Below are positions 1 through 5,163 of a DNA stretch of 5,267 nt, in pieces. Every line of letters begins with the position of its first letter. Position 1 is the first letter of the stretch. The notes beneath the pieces are model-generated. The model was not told the DNA's origin, did no database searches, and saw nothing but the letters and a program-made list of their open reading frames with translations. Position numbers and translations under genes: made by a program. The DNA is from Pseudomonadota bacterium. GTDB lineage: Bacteria; Pseudomonadota; Alphaproteobacteria; Rhizobiales; Rhizobiaceae. The DNA lies in NCBI GenBank assembly GCA_023399635.1, contig JAEWOP010000218.1:1-5267 (forward strand). The letters run 5' to 3'.

Positions 1-30
1 AACCCGCGCTTCAAGGCCCGCCAGGGCTGA
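1..30 (+). CDS. rpmJ: 50S ribosomal protein bL36, YkgO type (3' end only)
   Basis: Frame 1 encodes NPRFKARQG followed by TGA at 28-30. This matches the carboxy terminus I know for the YkgO-type (type B) bL36 of alphaproteobacteria, which ends in a basic NPRFKA-x-QG motif. All nine codons end in G or C, as expected for a highly expressed gene in this genome. bL36 is a very small basic protein (about 41 residues in rhizobia) that binds 23S rRNA in the large ribosomal subunit. Only the tail is present; the start and the residues that separate zinc-binding from non-zinc forms lie left of the window. The identification rests on nine residues plus codon use. It is more specific than a chance match but would need the upstream sequence for proof. 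Confidence 0.82.
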   Translation, partial: NPRFKARQG

Positions 31-37
31 TCGGCGG

Positions 38-65
38 GAACGACGCCTGTCGTCGTTCACTTTGT
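38..65 (+). terminator. Probable terminator hairpin after rpmJ
   Basis: GAACGACG (38-45) and CGTCGTTC (51-58) form a perfect 8-bp stem with a 5-nt loop, starting 8 nt after the rpmJ stop and followed by ACTTTGT. The T-run is short, so termination may be partial. A second stem, CCCGCC (17-22) with GGCGGG (33-38), carries the rpmJ stop codon in its loop and abuts the first, sharing only G38. Together they make a tandem hairpin 3' end. Confidence 0.5.
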
Positions 66-85
66 CGAAATCCGCGGTATTACGG

Positions 86-117
86 TTTGACCTTCGGCGC
101 ATGTAGATTACCTATAT
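86..117 (+). promoter_or_regulatory. Candidate promoter of the TPR-hydrolase unit
   Basis: TTTGAC at 86-91 resembles the alphaproteobacterial -35 consensus CTTGAC, and CTATAT at 112-117 equals the rhizobial -10 consensus. The spacer is 20 nt rather than the usual 17-18, so the -35 pairing is doubtful. If the -10 box is used, transcription would begin at about 122-124, on the ATG itself, giving a leaderless mRNA. This fits the lack of a Shine-Dalgarno sequence before that ATG. Confidence 0.35.
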
Positions 118-131
118 CTGCATGCGCCGAA
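93..131. repeat. 16-bp inverted repeat spanning the TPR start codon
   Basis: The left arm TTCGGCGCATGTAGAT (93-108) and right arm ATCTGCATGCGCCGAA (116-131) are complementary at 15 of 16 positions, around a 7-nt loop (109-115). The single mismatch (T104/G120) is a G-U pair in + strand RNA, so the rightward transcript would have a full 16-bp stem. The right arm contains the ATG at 122-124. No T-run follows, so it is not a normal terminator. It is either an operator overlapping the -10 box or an RNA hairpin hiding the start codon in read-through transcripts. Confidence 0.85.
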
Positions 132-718
132 CTCGTCTGATCCTTGCCGTTCTTGCGGCTTCCCTTTCTGCAAATCCCGCTTTCACGCAGGCCATGCCCG
201 CCGTGGCGGAAACACCTGCAGCTTCTGCGGCCGTACAAGACGACAAGCTGTCATCTCTGTTTGAAGCCCTTCGGCGCGAACGCAATCCTACCAAAGCGCG
301 GGGTATTTCGCAGGAAGTCATGGCGGAGCTGGGTAAATCCGGCAGCGCGACAATCGACCTCCTGATGCAGTGGGCAACCACTGCCATCGGAGAGAAGCGC
401 AACGCCGCAGCACTGGATTTCCTTGATCAGGCAACACTGCTGCAGCCCGAGTTTGCCGAAGCCTGGAACCGTCGCGCCGCACTGCATTACGCGATGGGCG
501 ACAAACGCAAATCCATGGCCGACATTCATCAGGTCCTGCAGCGCGAGCCACGCCACTTCGGCGCCATCGCGGGCATGGCAGCCATACTGGCCGACAGTGG
601 CCAGGACGAGTTGGCGCTGAAGGCATGGCAGCGCTACCTCGAGATCTATCCCGCGGATCGAGAGGCCCAAGGTGCCACGATCAAGCTCTCGGAAAAACTT
701 GCAGGCAGCCGCACCTGA
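122..718 (+). CDS. Exported tetratricopeptide-repeat protein
   Basis: This 198-residue protein has a clear signal peptide: basic n-region MRRTR, a hydrophobic core at about 6-19, and a likely signal peptidase I site after TQA at residue 24. A low-complexity Ala/Pro linker follows (25-40). From about 79 to 180 there are roughly three TPR units (about 79-110, 112-145 and 146-179), each with the usual spacing of small and aromatic residues and a Pro near the end of helix B (LLQPEF, LQREPRHF, LEIYPAD). TPR domains are protein-interaction scaffolds; no catalytic domain is visible. The protein should lie in the periplasm. The start was chosen because the next in-frame ATG (194) would remove the signal peptide. 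No Shine-Dalgarno is visible, so translation may be leaderless. The downstream hydrolase gene begins 2 nt after its stop, suggesting joint expression. The partner is unknown. Confidence 0.9.
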   Translation: MRRTRLILAVLAASLSANPAFTQAMPAVAETPAASAAVQDDKLSSLFEALRRERNPTKARGISQEVMAELGKSGSATIDLLMQWATTAIGEKRNAAALDFLDQATLLQPEFAEAWNRRAALHYAMGDKRKSMADIHQVLQREPRHFGAIAGMAAILADSGQDELALKAWQRYLEIYPADREAQGATIKLSEKLAGSRT

Positions 719-720
719 CC

Positions 721-1743
721 ATGTTCCACATTGTAATGGCAGCGTTTTGCCTCCTTGCGGGAATCGTGGCAGCAGGCCTCGGCTTCACGGCATGGAAGGC
801 TCGCGCCATCGAATCGGAGTTTCCCAACCACGGTGAACTCCTCGATGTCGGCGGCTTCAGGATGAATTCGCTATATGTGCCGGCCGGTGGACCAGCCGAT
901 CTTCCTCCAATCCTCTTCATTCACGGCGCCAGCGGCAATCTGAGAGATCAGGAAACGGCTTTTCGCGATCGCCTGCAAGGGCGGGCGGACCTCCTCTTCG
1001 TCGACCGGCCCGGACATGGCTATTCGGAACGCGGGGAATCCCGGAATGACTATCCTGACGGTCAGGCTGCCTCTATCGCGCGGTTGATGGAGGTGAGAGG
1101 CATCGAGCGCGCCATCTTTGTCGGCCATTCCTTCGGTGGAGCGATCGCAGCCAGTTTCGCCCTCTATCATCCGGAGAAGACGGCTGGCCTGGTGTTCCTC
1201 TCGCCCGCCACACATCCCTGGCCGGGTGGGGTCGACTGGCACTACAACCTTGCGAGCAGCCCATTGATCGGCTGGCTGTTCACAAGGCTGGTGTCGTTGC
1301 CTGCAGGCTTGTTTCTCTTGGACGAGGCGACACGGTCTGTATTCAAGCCCAACGCACGACCTGAAAAGTACGTGACCGATGGAGCGCCAGCTCTTGTGCT
1401 CAGGCCCTCCAACTTCCGAAACAATGCGAAGGATGTGGCCAACCTGAACGATTACGCCCGCAGGGTGGCGCCACTCTACCGGAACATTAAGACACCGACC
1501 GTGATCGTCACCGGCGACAGCGACGACATCGTCGCGGAGGAGATTCATTCCCAGGGCCTTGCCCGCGATATCGCGGGAGCGGAACTCGTCTGGGTGCATG
1601 GGCTGGGGCACAAGCCGGACTACATCGTGCCCGAACTTGCCGTTGCTGCAATCGAGAAGGTTGCCGGCTTCGACCGCGATCTAAGAGCTGTAGCCGAGGC
1701 CGCCGAAGCGCGCTTGCGGCTATCGGAACAGGCGGCTCAATAG
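721..1743 (+). CDS. Membrane-anchored alpha/beta hydrolase
   Basis: This is a 340-residue alpha/beta-hydrolase-fold protein. One hydrophobic segment (about residues 5-23) followed by basic residues (K26, R28) looks like an uncleaved membrane anchor. The fold signatures occur in order: HGASGN at 68-73 (oxyanion loop), FVDRPGHGYS at 93-102, the nucleophile elbow GHSFGG with Ser137, a lid region at about 165-250, the acid in TGDSDDIV (probably Asp268), and His297 in GLGHKPDY. The triad is complete, so the enzyme should be active, probably as an esterase, lipase-like or related hydrolase; the substrate cannot be read from the sequence. The Ala/Glu/Arg-rich tail (about 318-340) looks helical. The frame is open further upstream to an ATG at 625, but that lies inside the TPR gene. 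ATG 721, 2 nt after the TPR stop, keeps the anchor and implies translational coupling; the Shine-Dalgarno is weak. ATG 736 is a less likely alternative. Confidence 0.93.
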   Translation: MFHIVMAAFCLLAGIVAAGLGFTAWKARAIESEFPNHGELLDVGGFRMNSLYVPAGGPADLPPILFIHGASGNLRDQETAFRDRLQGRADLLFVDRPGHGYSERGESRNDYPDGQAASIARLMEVRGIERAIFVGHSFGGAIAASFALYHPEKTAGLVFLSPATHPWPGGVDWHYNLASSPLIGWLFTRLVSLPAGLFLLDEATRSVFKPNARPEKYVTDGAPALVLRPSNFRNNAKDVANLNDYARRVAPLYRNIKTPTVIVTGDSDDIVAEEIHSQGLARDIAGAELVWVHGLGHKPDYIVPELAVAAIEKVAGFDRDLRAVAEAAEARLRLSEQAAQ

Positions 1744-1806
1744 CCGGCCACCTACCCAACATCCTTCAACATGTCCATCGGCCGCGCGCTTTGGCGCCAG
1801 GATCAA

Positions 1807-1837
1807 CGAAAAACGGCCGGATCTCTCCGGCCGTTCT
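1807..1837 (-). terminator. Rho-independent terminator of the DUF1036-pyk operon
   Basis: AACGGCCGG (1812-1820) and CCGGCCGTT (1827-1835) form a perfect 9-bp GC-rich stem with a 6-nt loop. Read on the - strand, the stem begins 24 nt after the pyk stop and runs into TTTTTCG, a good U-tract. Read on the + strand, the hairpin is followed only by CTGAT, so for the hydrolase gene it would be a weak terminator. The rest of the 116-bp convergent gap (1744-1859) shows no gene. Confidence 0.88.
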
Positions 1838-1859
1838 GATCTGTACATGAATGCCTTGT

Positions 1860-3299
1860 TCAGATGCCGCTTTGACCATCTGCGCCGATATAGGCGATGC
1901 GCAGCATGTTCGTGGCGCCCGGTGTCCCGAGTGGGACACCTGCCGAGATGATGATCCGGTCGCCTGCCTTGCCGAAGCCTTCCGACACAACGATCCGGCA
2001 GGCGCGATTGACCATATCGTCGAGATCCTCGGCATCCTGCGCCACCACGCAGTGCAGACCCCAGACCACTGAAAGCCGCCGCGCCGTCTGGACGATCGGC
2101 GAGAGTGCGATGATCGGCACCTGTGGCCGCTCACGGGCGGCCCGCAGGCCCGTGGTGCCTGACGATGTGTAAGTAACAATTGCTGACAGCCGCAGCGTTT
2201 CCGCAATCTGCCGGGCTGCAAGCGAGATGGCGTCGGCGCCCGTTGCTTCCGGCGTCGGACGCTGCGCATAGATGATGTTCGAATAGTAGGGATCGCGCTC
2301 CACGGTGCTGGCGACGGAGGCCATCGTGCTGACTGCTTCCACCGGATAGTCACCGGACGCCGATTCCGCCGATAGCATCACCGCATCGGCACCTTCGAAG
2401 ACGGCGGTCGCCACGTCGGAAACTTCCGCGCGCGTTGGCACGGGCGAAGTGATCATGGATTCCAGCATCTGCGTCGCGACCACCACCGGCTTGCCGGCAC
2501 GTCGGCAAGCGCGGGTAAGCTGCTTCTGCAGCCCCGGAACCGCCTCCAAGGGCATCTCAACGCCCAGATCACCACGAGCCACCATCAGTGCATCCGACAG
2601 CTCGATGATTTCCTCGATGCGTTCGATGGCCTGCGGCTTTTCGATCTTCGACATAAGCCCGACGCGGCCCCGCGCGATCTTGCGAACTTCGGCCAGATCC
2701 TCCGGGCGCTGCACGAAGGAGAGCGCAACCCAGTCTACTTCGTTGGTGGCAAGCACCGCGTCGAGATCCACGCGATCCTTCTCTGTCAGCACTCCAACGG
2801 GCAGAAGCGTGTCCGGCAGGCTGATCCCTTTGCGGTCCGAGATCCGGTTGCCCGAGATGACTGTGCAGACGATGCTGTTTCCATCGGCCTTCTCGGCGCG
2901 CAGCAGGAGCTTTCCGTCATCGATCAGCAGCCGGTGACCCGGCTTCACCGCTTCCAGGATTTCCGGATGCGGCAGGAAAACCCGCGTGGCATCGCCGGGC
3001 TCATCGCGGTTGTCGAGGGTGAAGGTCTGGCCCGGCTCAAGCGCTACCTTTGTTTCTGCAAACTTGCCGACGCGAAGCTTCGGCCCCTGCAGGTCTGCGA
3101 GGATCCCGATCGGGCGACCGCAACGGCTTTCCACCGAGCGTATGCGTTGGATCAGCGTGCGCATCATGTCATGGCTGGAATGGCTCATGTTGATGCGGAA
3201 GAGGTCTGCGCCCGCCTCGTGCAGCTTCTGGATCATCTCCTCTTCGGAGGAAGTCGGACCCAGCGTAGCGAGGATCTTCACTTTGCGGTTGCGCTTCAT
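1860..3299 (-). CDS. pyk: Pyruvate kinase (PykA-like)
   Basis: This cytoplasmic enzyme catalyses the last step of glycolysis, converting phosphoenolpyruvate and ADP to pyruvate and ATP. The 479 residues are normal length. Domain A begins with KILATLGPTSS; FRINMSH (34-40) supplies the substrate-binding Arg35 and cation-site Asn37/Ser39. ILADLQGPKLRVGK (66-79) leads into the B domain (about 73-168). VGLMSKIEKPQAI (213-225) is the active-site signature with Lys218 and Glu220; ARGDLGVE (241-248) supplies metal-binding Asp244; ATQMLESM and PTRAE follow. The C domain (about 350-479) includes TSSGTTG (378-384), in the effector-site region. Leu70, Gln71, Lys74 and Val77 occupy positions that separate potassium-independent from potassium-dependent enzymes. 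ATG 3299 overlaps the DUF1036 stop by one base (TGATG) and has AGGAAGG 9 nt upstream; an in-frame TTG at 3302 is a possible alternative start. The gene is intact and cotranscribed with DUF1036. Confidence 0.98.
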   Translation of the reverse strand: MKRNRKVKILATLGPTSSEEEMIQKLHEAGADLFRINMSHSSHDMMRTLIQRIRSVESRCGRPIGILADLQGPKLRVGKFAETKVALEPGQTFTLDNRDEPGDATRVFLPHPEILEAVKPGHRLLIDDGKLLLRAEKADGNSIVCTVISGNRISDRKGISLPDTLLPVGVLTEKDRVDLDAVLATNEVDWVALSFVQRPEDLAEVRKIARGRVGLMSKIEKPQAIERIEEIIELSDALMVARGDLGVEMPLEAVPGLQKQLTRACRRAGKPVVVATQMLESMITSPVPTRAEVSDVATAVFEGADAVMLSAESASGDYPVEAVSTMASVASTVERDPYYSNIIYAQRPTPEATGADAISLAARQIAETLRLSAIVTYTSSGTTGLRAARERPQVPIIALSPIVQTARRLSVVWGLHCVVAQDAEDLDDMVNRACRIVVSEGFGKAGDRIIISAGVPLGTPGATNMLRIAYIGADGQSGI

Positions 3300-3772
3300 C
3301 AATTCTGGCCTTCCTGCGTGCTTGGTGCGTCCGAGAGCTGCACCATCCAGCTGCCCTGGCGCCCGGTATCGTATTCCTTGAAGCCCATGCGCTGGTGGCC
3401 GCGCGCAAAGCAGTCCTCGACTCCCACGATCTTGAACTCGTTTTCAGCGGTGCACATGTTGATATCGCCGGTCCAGCGACCACCCCGTGCAGCGTCTTCC
3501 GCATAGAGATAATAGTAGCGGGATTGGAGCTCACCCTCGATCAGGGTTGCGCAAGTCGAGGCTGGCACCTGCCACCAGCCTTCTGTGGTCCACCCTTCCT
3601 GGGCGCGGTAGCCGATCGCCACCCCGACAAGGTTTTGCGTGCCATTGCAGACGCGGAAGTCGGCACGTGCAGCGTCCGCGGCAAGGAGTGGCACGGCCAG
3701 CGAAGCGGCAACGGCCATAGCCGGCACGAAGCTGAACGAGCGGATGAGAGAAAAACGGGATGATTTCGACAC
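3299..3772 (-). CDS. Secreted DUF1036 protein
   Basis: From a GTG at 3772 this is a 157-residue protein. Its n-region (MSKSSRFSLIR), hydrophobic core (about 12-31) and ARA motif before Asp38 form a normal signal peptide, so a mature protein of about 120 residues should lie in the periplasm. The mature part matches the DUF1036 family as I know it: FRVCNGT at the start, GYR, EGWW, the aromatic stretch RYYYLYAED (85-93), and a late CF motif. Its four cysteines (42, 74, 107, 121) could form two disulfides. The family has no established function that I know of. The start is uncertain: the frame is open to a TTG at 3838, with a TTG at 3781 and an ATG at 3718 as alternatives. GTG 3772 was chosen because it gives a complete signal peptide and has GGAA close upstream, though the spacing is short. 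Its stop overlaps the pyk start, so the two are translationally coupled. Confidence 0.88.
   Translation of the reverse strand: MSKSSRFSLIRSFSFVPAMAVAASLAVPLLAADAARADFRVCNGTQNLVGVAIGYRAQEGWTTEGWWQVPASTCATLIEGELQSRYYYLYAEDAARGGRWTGDINMCTAENEFKIVGVEDCFARGHQRMGFKEYDTGRQGSWMVQLSDAPSTQEGQN
3309..3315 (-). promoter_or_regulatory. Ribosome binding site of pyk, inside the DUF1036 3' end
   Basis: AGGAAGG on the - strand lies 9 nt before ATG 3299 and 6 nt before TTG 3302. Both starts are therefore possible from spacing alone. ATG is preferred for codon strength and because it overlaps the upstream stop. Confidence 0.75.
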
Positions 3773-3843
3773 GGCTTCCAATGGAACCCCATGGTTATTC
3801 GCGAAGCACGTTCTCGCCCGGCAGGGGTCGAAAGTCAACGCGA

Positions 3844-3859
3844 CTATAATCGATTATAG
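3844..3859. promoter_or_regulatory. Perfect palindrome holding TATAAT on both strands
   Basis: CTATAATCGATTATAG is a perfect 16-bp palindrome in the divergent gap between DUF1036 and the amidohydrolase gene. It gives TATAAT at 3845-3850 on + and at 3858-3853 on -, so it could be a shared -10 region, an operator, or both. I found no good -35 at 16-18 nt on either side; CGTTCA at 3881-3876 on the - strand is poor. TTGACT (3838-3833, -) is a -35-like hexamer without a good -10. The rest of the gap (3773-3960) shows no gene. Confidence 0.6.
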
Positions 3860-3960
3860 CGGCGCAGAACCGGCATGAACGGGACCAAGCTTGCACCTCC
3901 CGACGCAGCATGCAATCAACCAAAGCTCGCACATGCCACCTCAGGACCAGCGCATTGAGC

Positions 3961-4755
3961 ATGCAAGACTTCGTCCCATTCGAGATCATAGAAGGCGATT
4001 ATGACAGGGCGATGGTTTTGCTCGCCGATCACGCCATGAACCGCCTACCACCAGAATACGGCAGCCTCGGCCTGTCTGATGGTGCCTTCAGCCGACACAT
4101 CGCCTATGACATTGGCATCGAGGGGCTGACCCGCAAACTCGCTGCACGATTGGGCATACCCGCCGTCCTCGGCTGCTTTTCAAGACTCCTGATCGACCCG
4201 AACCGCGGCGAAGATGATCCGACCTTGATCATGAAGATCTCGGACGGCGCGATCATTCCCGGCAACTATCCGATCAGCCAGGAAGAGTGGAACCGACGGC
4301 TCGACACCTACCACCGCCCCTACCATCGCGCGGTGGAAAGAACGATCGCCAAGGCCGGCGCTTCGGGCAAGGCACCGCTCATCCTGTCGCTGCATTCCTT
4401 CACTCCCACTTGGAAGGGTGTGCCCCGTCCATGGCATGCAGCTGTTCTTTGGGACACAGATGACAGAGCAGTTCTCCCTCTCATCCAGATGCTTCGTGAG
4501 GACGGCTCCCTGTTGATCGGCGACAACGAGCCCTATGACGGCGCGCTGCGTGGCGACACCATGTACCGTCACTGCATGACATCGGGAACGCCACACGCAC
4601 TCCTGGAGGTGCGCCAGGACCTGATCGGAGACGACGCCGGCATAGAAGAGTGGGCTGAACGTCTTGCCCCGATCTTTGCGAGGTTGAACGATGACCCGGC
4701 TCTGCACACCTATGAGATATTTCCATCCCGCACCGGCCCCTATGCCGGCCGCTGA
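3961..4755 (+). CDS. N-formylglutamate amidohydrolase-like protein (COG3931 type)
   Basis: This 264-residue protein belongs to the N-formylglutamate amidohydrolase family (PF05013). That fold is related to zinc carboxypeptidases and, in HutG, cleaves N-formylglutamate to formate and glutamate in histidine breakdown. Visible motifs are LLADHAMNRLPPEYGSLGL (20-38) with His24, SRHIAYDIG (44-52), SRLLIDPNR (74-82), SLHSFTP (143-149) with His145, GDNEPYDG (187-194), and HALLEVRQDL (212-221) with Glu216. The His and Glu residues are candidate metal or catalytic ligands, by inference. There is no signal peptide, so it should be cytoplasmic. No hut genes are nearby, so its substrate may not be N-formylglutamate. 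The start is uncertain: ATG 3961 fits the family beginning (DFVPFEIIEGD); TTG 3955 has AGGA 8 nt upstream; ATG 3910 would add 17 residues without family-like sequence. DUF1244 follows 13 bp downstream, probably in one operon. Confidence 0.9.
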   Translation: MQDFVPFEIIEGDYDRAMVLLADHAMNRLPPEYGSLGLSDGAFSRHIAYDIGIEGLTRKLAARLGIPAVLGCFSRLLIDPNRGEDDPTLIMKISDGAIIPGNYPISQEEWNRRLDTYHRPYHRAVERTIAKAGASGKAPLILSLHSFTPTWKGVPRPWHAAVLWDTDDRAVLPLIQMLREDGSLLIGDNEPYDGALRGDTMYRHCMTSGTPHALLEVRQDLIGDDAGIEEWAERLAPIFARLNDDPALHTYEIFPSRTGPYAGR

Positions 4756-4768
4756 ACTGGAGCTTGTC

Positions 4769-5077
4769 ATGACGGAACTGAGCAATCAGCAGAAACTCGA
4801 ACTGGAGGCCGCGGCTTTCCGACGCCTTCTCCAGCACCTGCGCGAACGCACGGATGTTCAGAACATCGACCTCATGAACCTCGCCGGCTTCTGCCGCAAC
4901 TGCCTGTCGAACTGGTACCGTGACGCGGCCCTCGATTCCGGCATCGAGATGAGCAAGGAGCAATCGCGCGAGCTTGTCTACGGCATGCCCTATGAGGAAT
5001 GGAAGCTACAGCACCAGAACGAAGCGAGCAGCGATCAAAAAGCCGCATTTGCGCGGAACAAGCCTGTTGATCACTAA
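4769..5077 (+). CDS. DUF1244 family small protein
   Basis: This 102-residue protein matches DUF1244 (PF06844) over nearly its whole length. It opens with a helical, charged region (about 5-28), then the family core MNLAGFCRNCLSNWYRDAA (36-54) containing CxxC at Cys42 and Cys45, then MSKEQSRELVYGMPYEEWK (61-79), and a polar tail. There is no signal peptide or membrane segment, so it should be cytoplasmic. The CxxC could bind a metal or be redox active; nothing here decides that, and I know of no established function. ATG 4769 was chosen because GGAG (4759-4762) lies 6 nt upstream and the family core begins soon after; the frame is open to ATG 4691, which would overlap the amidohydrolase gene and add 26 unlike residues. 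It lies 13 bp after the amidohydrolase stop, so cotranscription is likely. Confidence 0.92.
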   Translation: MTELSNQQKLELEAAAFRRLLQHLRERTDVQNIDLMNLAGFCRNCLSNWYRDAALDSGIEMSKEQSRELVYGMPYEEWKLQHQNEASSDQKAAFARNKPVDH

Positions 5078-5087
5078 GCTCGCGGTC

Positions 5088-5123
5088 GATTCGGCTTGAC
5101 CTGCGACGCCCTTCGCGGCAGGT
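5088..5123 (+). promoter_or_regulatory. Possible promoter/leader region of the gapR-like gene
   Basis: The 86-bp gap 5078-5163 contains CTTGAC (5095-5100), an exact match to the rhizobial -35 consensus, but no good -10 at 17-18 nt. A GATTC (GANTC, the CcrM methylation motif) sits at 5088-5092. A bulged hairpin pairs ACCTGC (5099-5104) with GCAGGT (5118-5123) and CGC (5107-5109) with GCG (5115-5117). It lacks a T-run, so it is not a standard terminator. A separate promoter here is possible but unproven. Confidence 0.3.
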
Positions 5124-5150
5124 GACACGACAATCTCAGAACCCGCAACA

Positions 5151-5157
5151 GAGGAGA
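5151..5157 (+). promoter_or_regulatory. Strong ribosome binding site of the gapR-like gene
   Basis: GAGGAGA lies 6 nt before ATG 5164. It is the strongest Shine-Dalgarno in the window, fitting an abundant product, and fixes the start. Confidence 0.85.
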
Positions 5158-5163
5158 CCCTCG

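Noticed and set aside
101..106. ATG immediately followed by TAG, as a possible start-stop regulatory element
   Set aside because: It lies in the left arm of the inverted repeat and is explained by the repeat's sequence; no ribosome binding site precedes it.
625..720. Upstream extension of the hydrolase to ATG 625
   Set aside because: It would lie within the TPR coding sequence in another frame and bury the membrane anchor behind 32 unlike residues.
871..1611. Long open frame of 246 codons on the - strand opposite the hydrolase gene
   Set aside because: It lies antisense to a gene with a complete alpha/beta-hydrolase signature set; its translation shows no recognisable domain and is rich in Arg, His and Cys, as usual for shadow frames in GC-rich DNA.
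1766..2353. Open frame of 195 codons on the - strand overlapping the 3' end of pyk
   Set aside because: It is a shifted frame of pyk with an Arg/Ser/Pro-rich translation and it runs through the terminator hairpin.
2449..3506. Two + strand open frames (2449-2937 and 2934-3506) opposite pyk
   Set aside because: Both are antisense to the intact pyruvate kinase gene, have Ser/Arg-rich translations without a domain, and lack convincing start signals.
3773..3838. Amino-terminal extension of DUF1036 to TTG 3838
   Set aside because: It would add 22 residues before a normal signal peptide and leave almost no leader after the - strand TATAAT; the TTGACT there looks more like a promoter hexamer than a start.
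5099..5123. Hairpin after DUF1244 as a rho-independent terminator
   Set aside because: The stem is bulged and no T-run follows on either strand.
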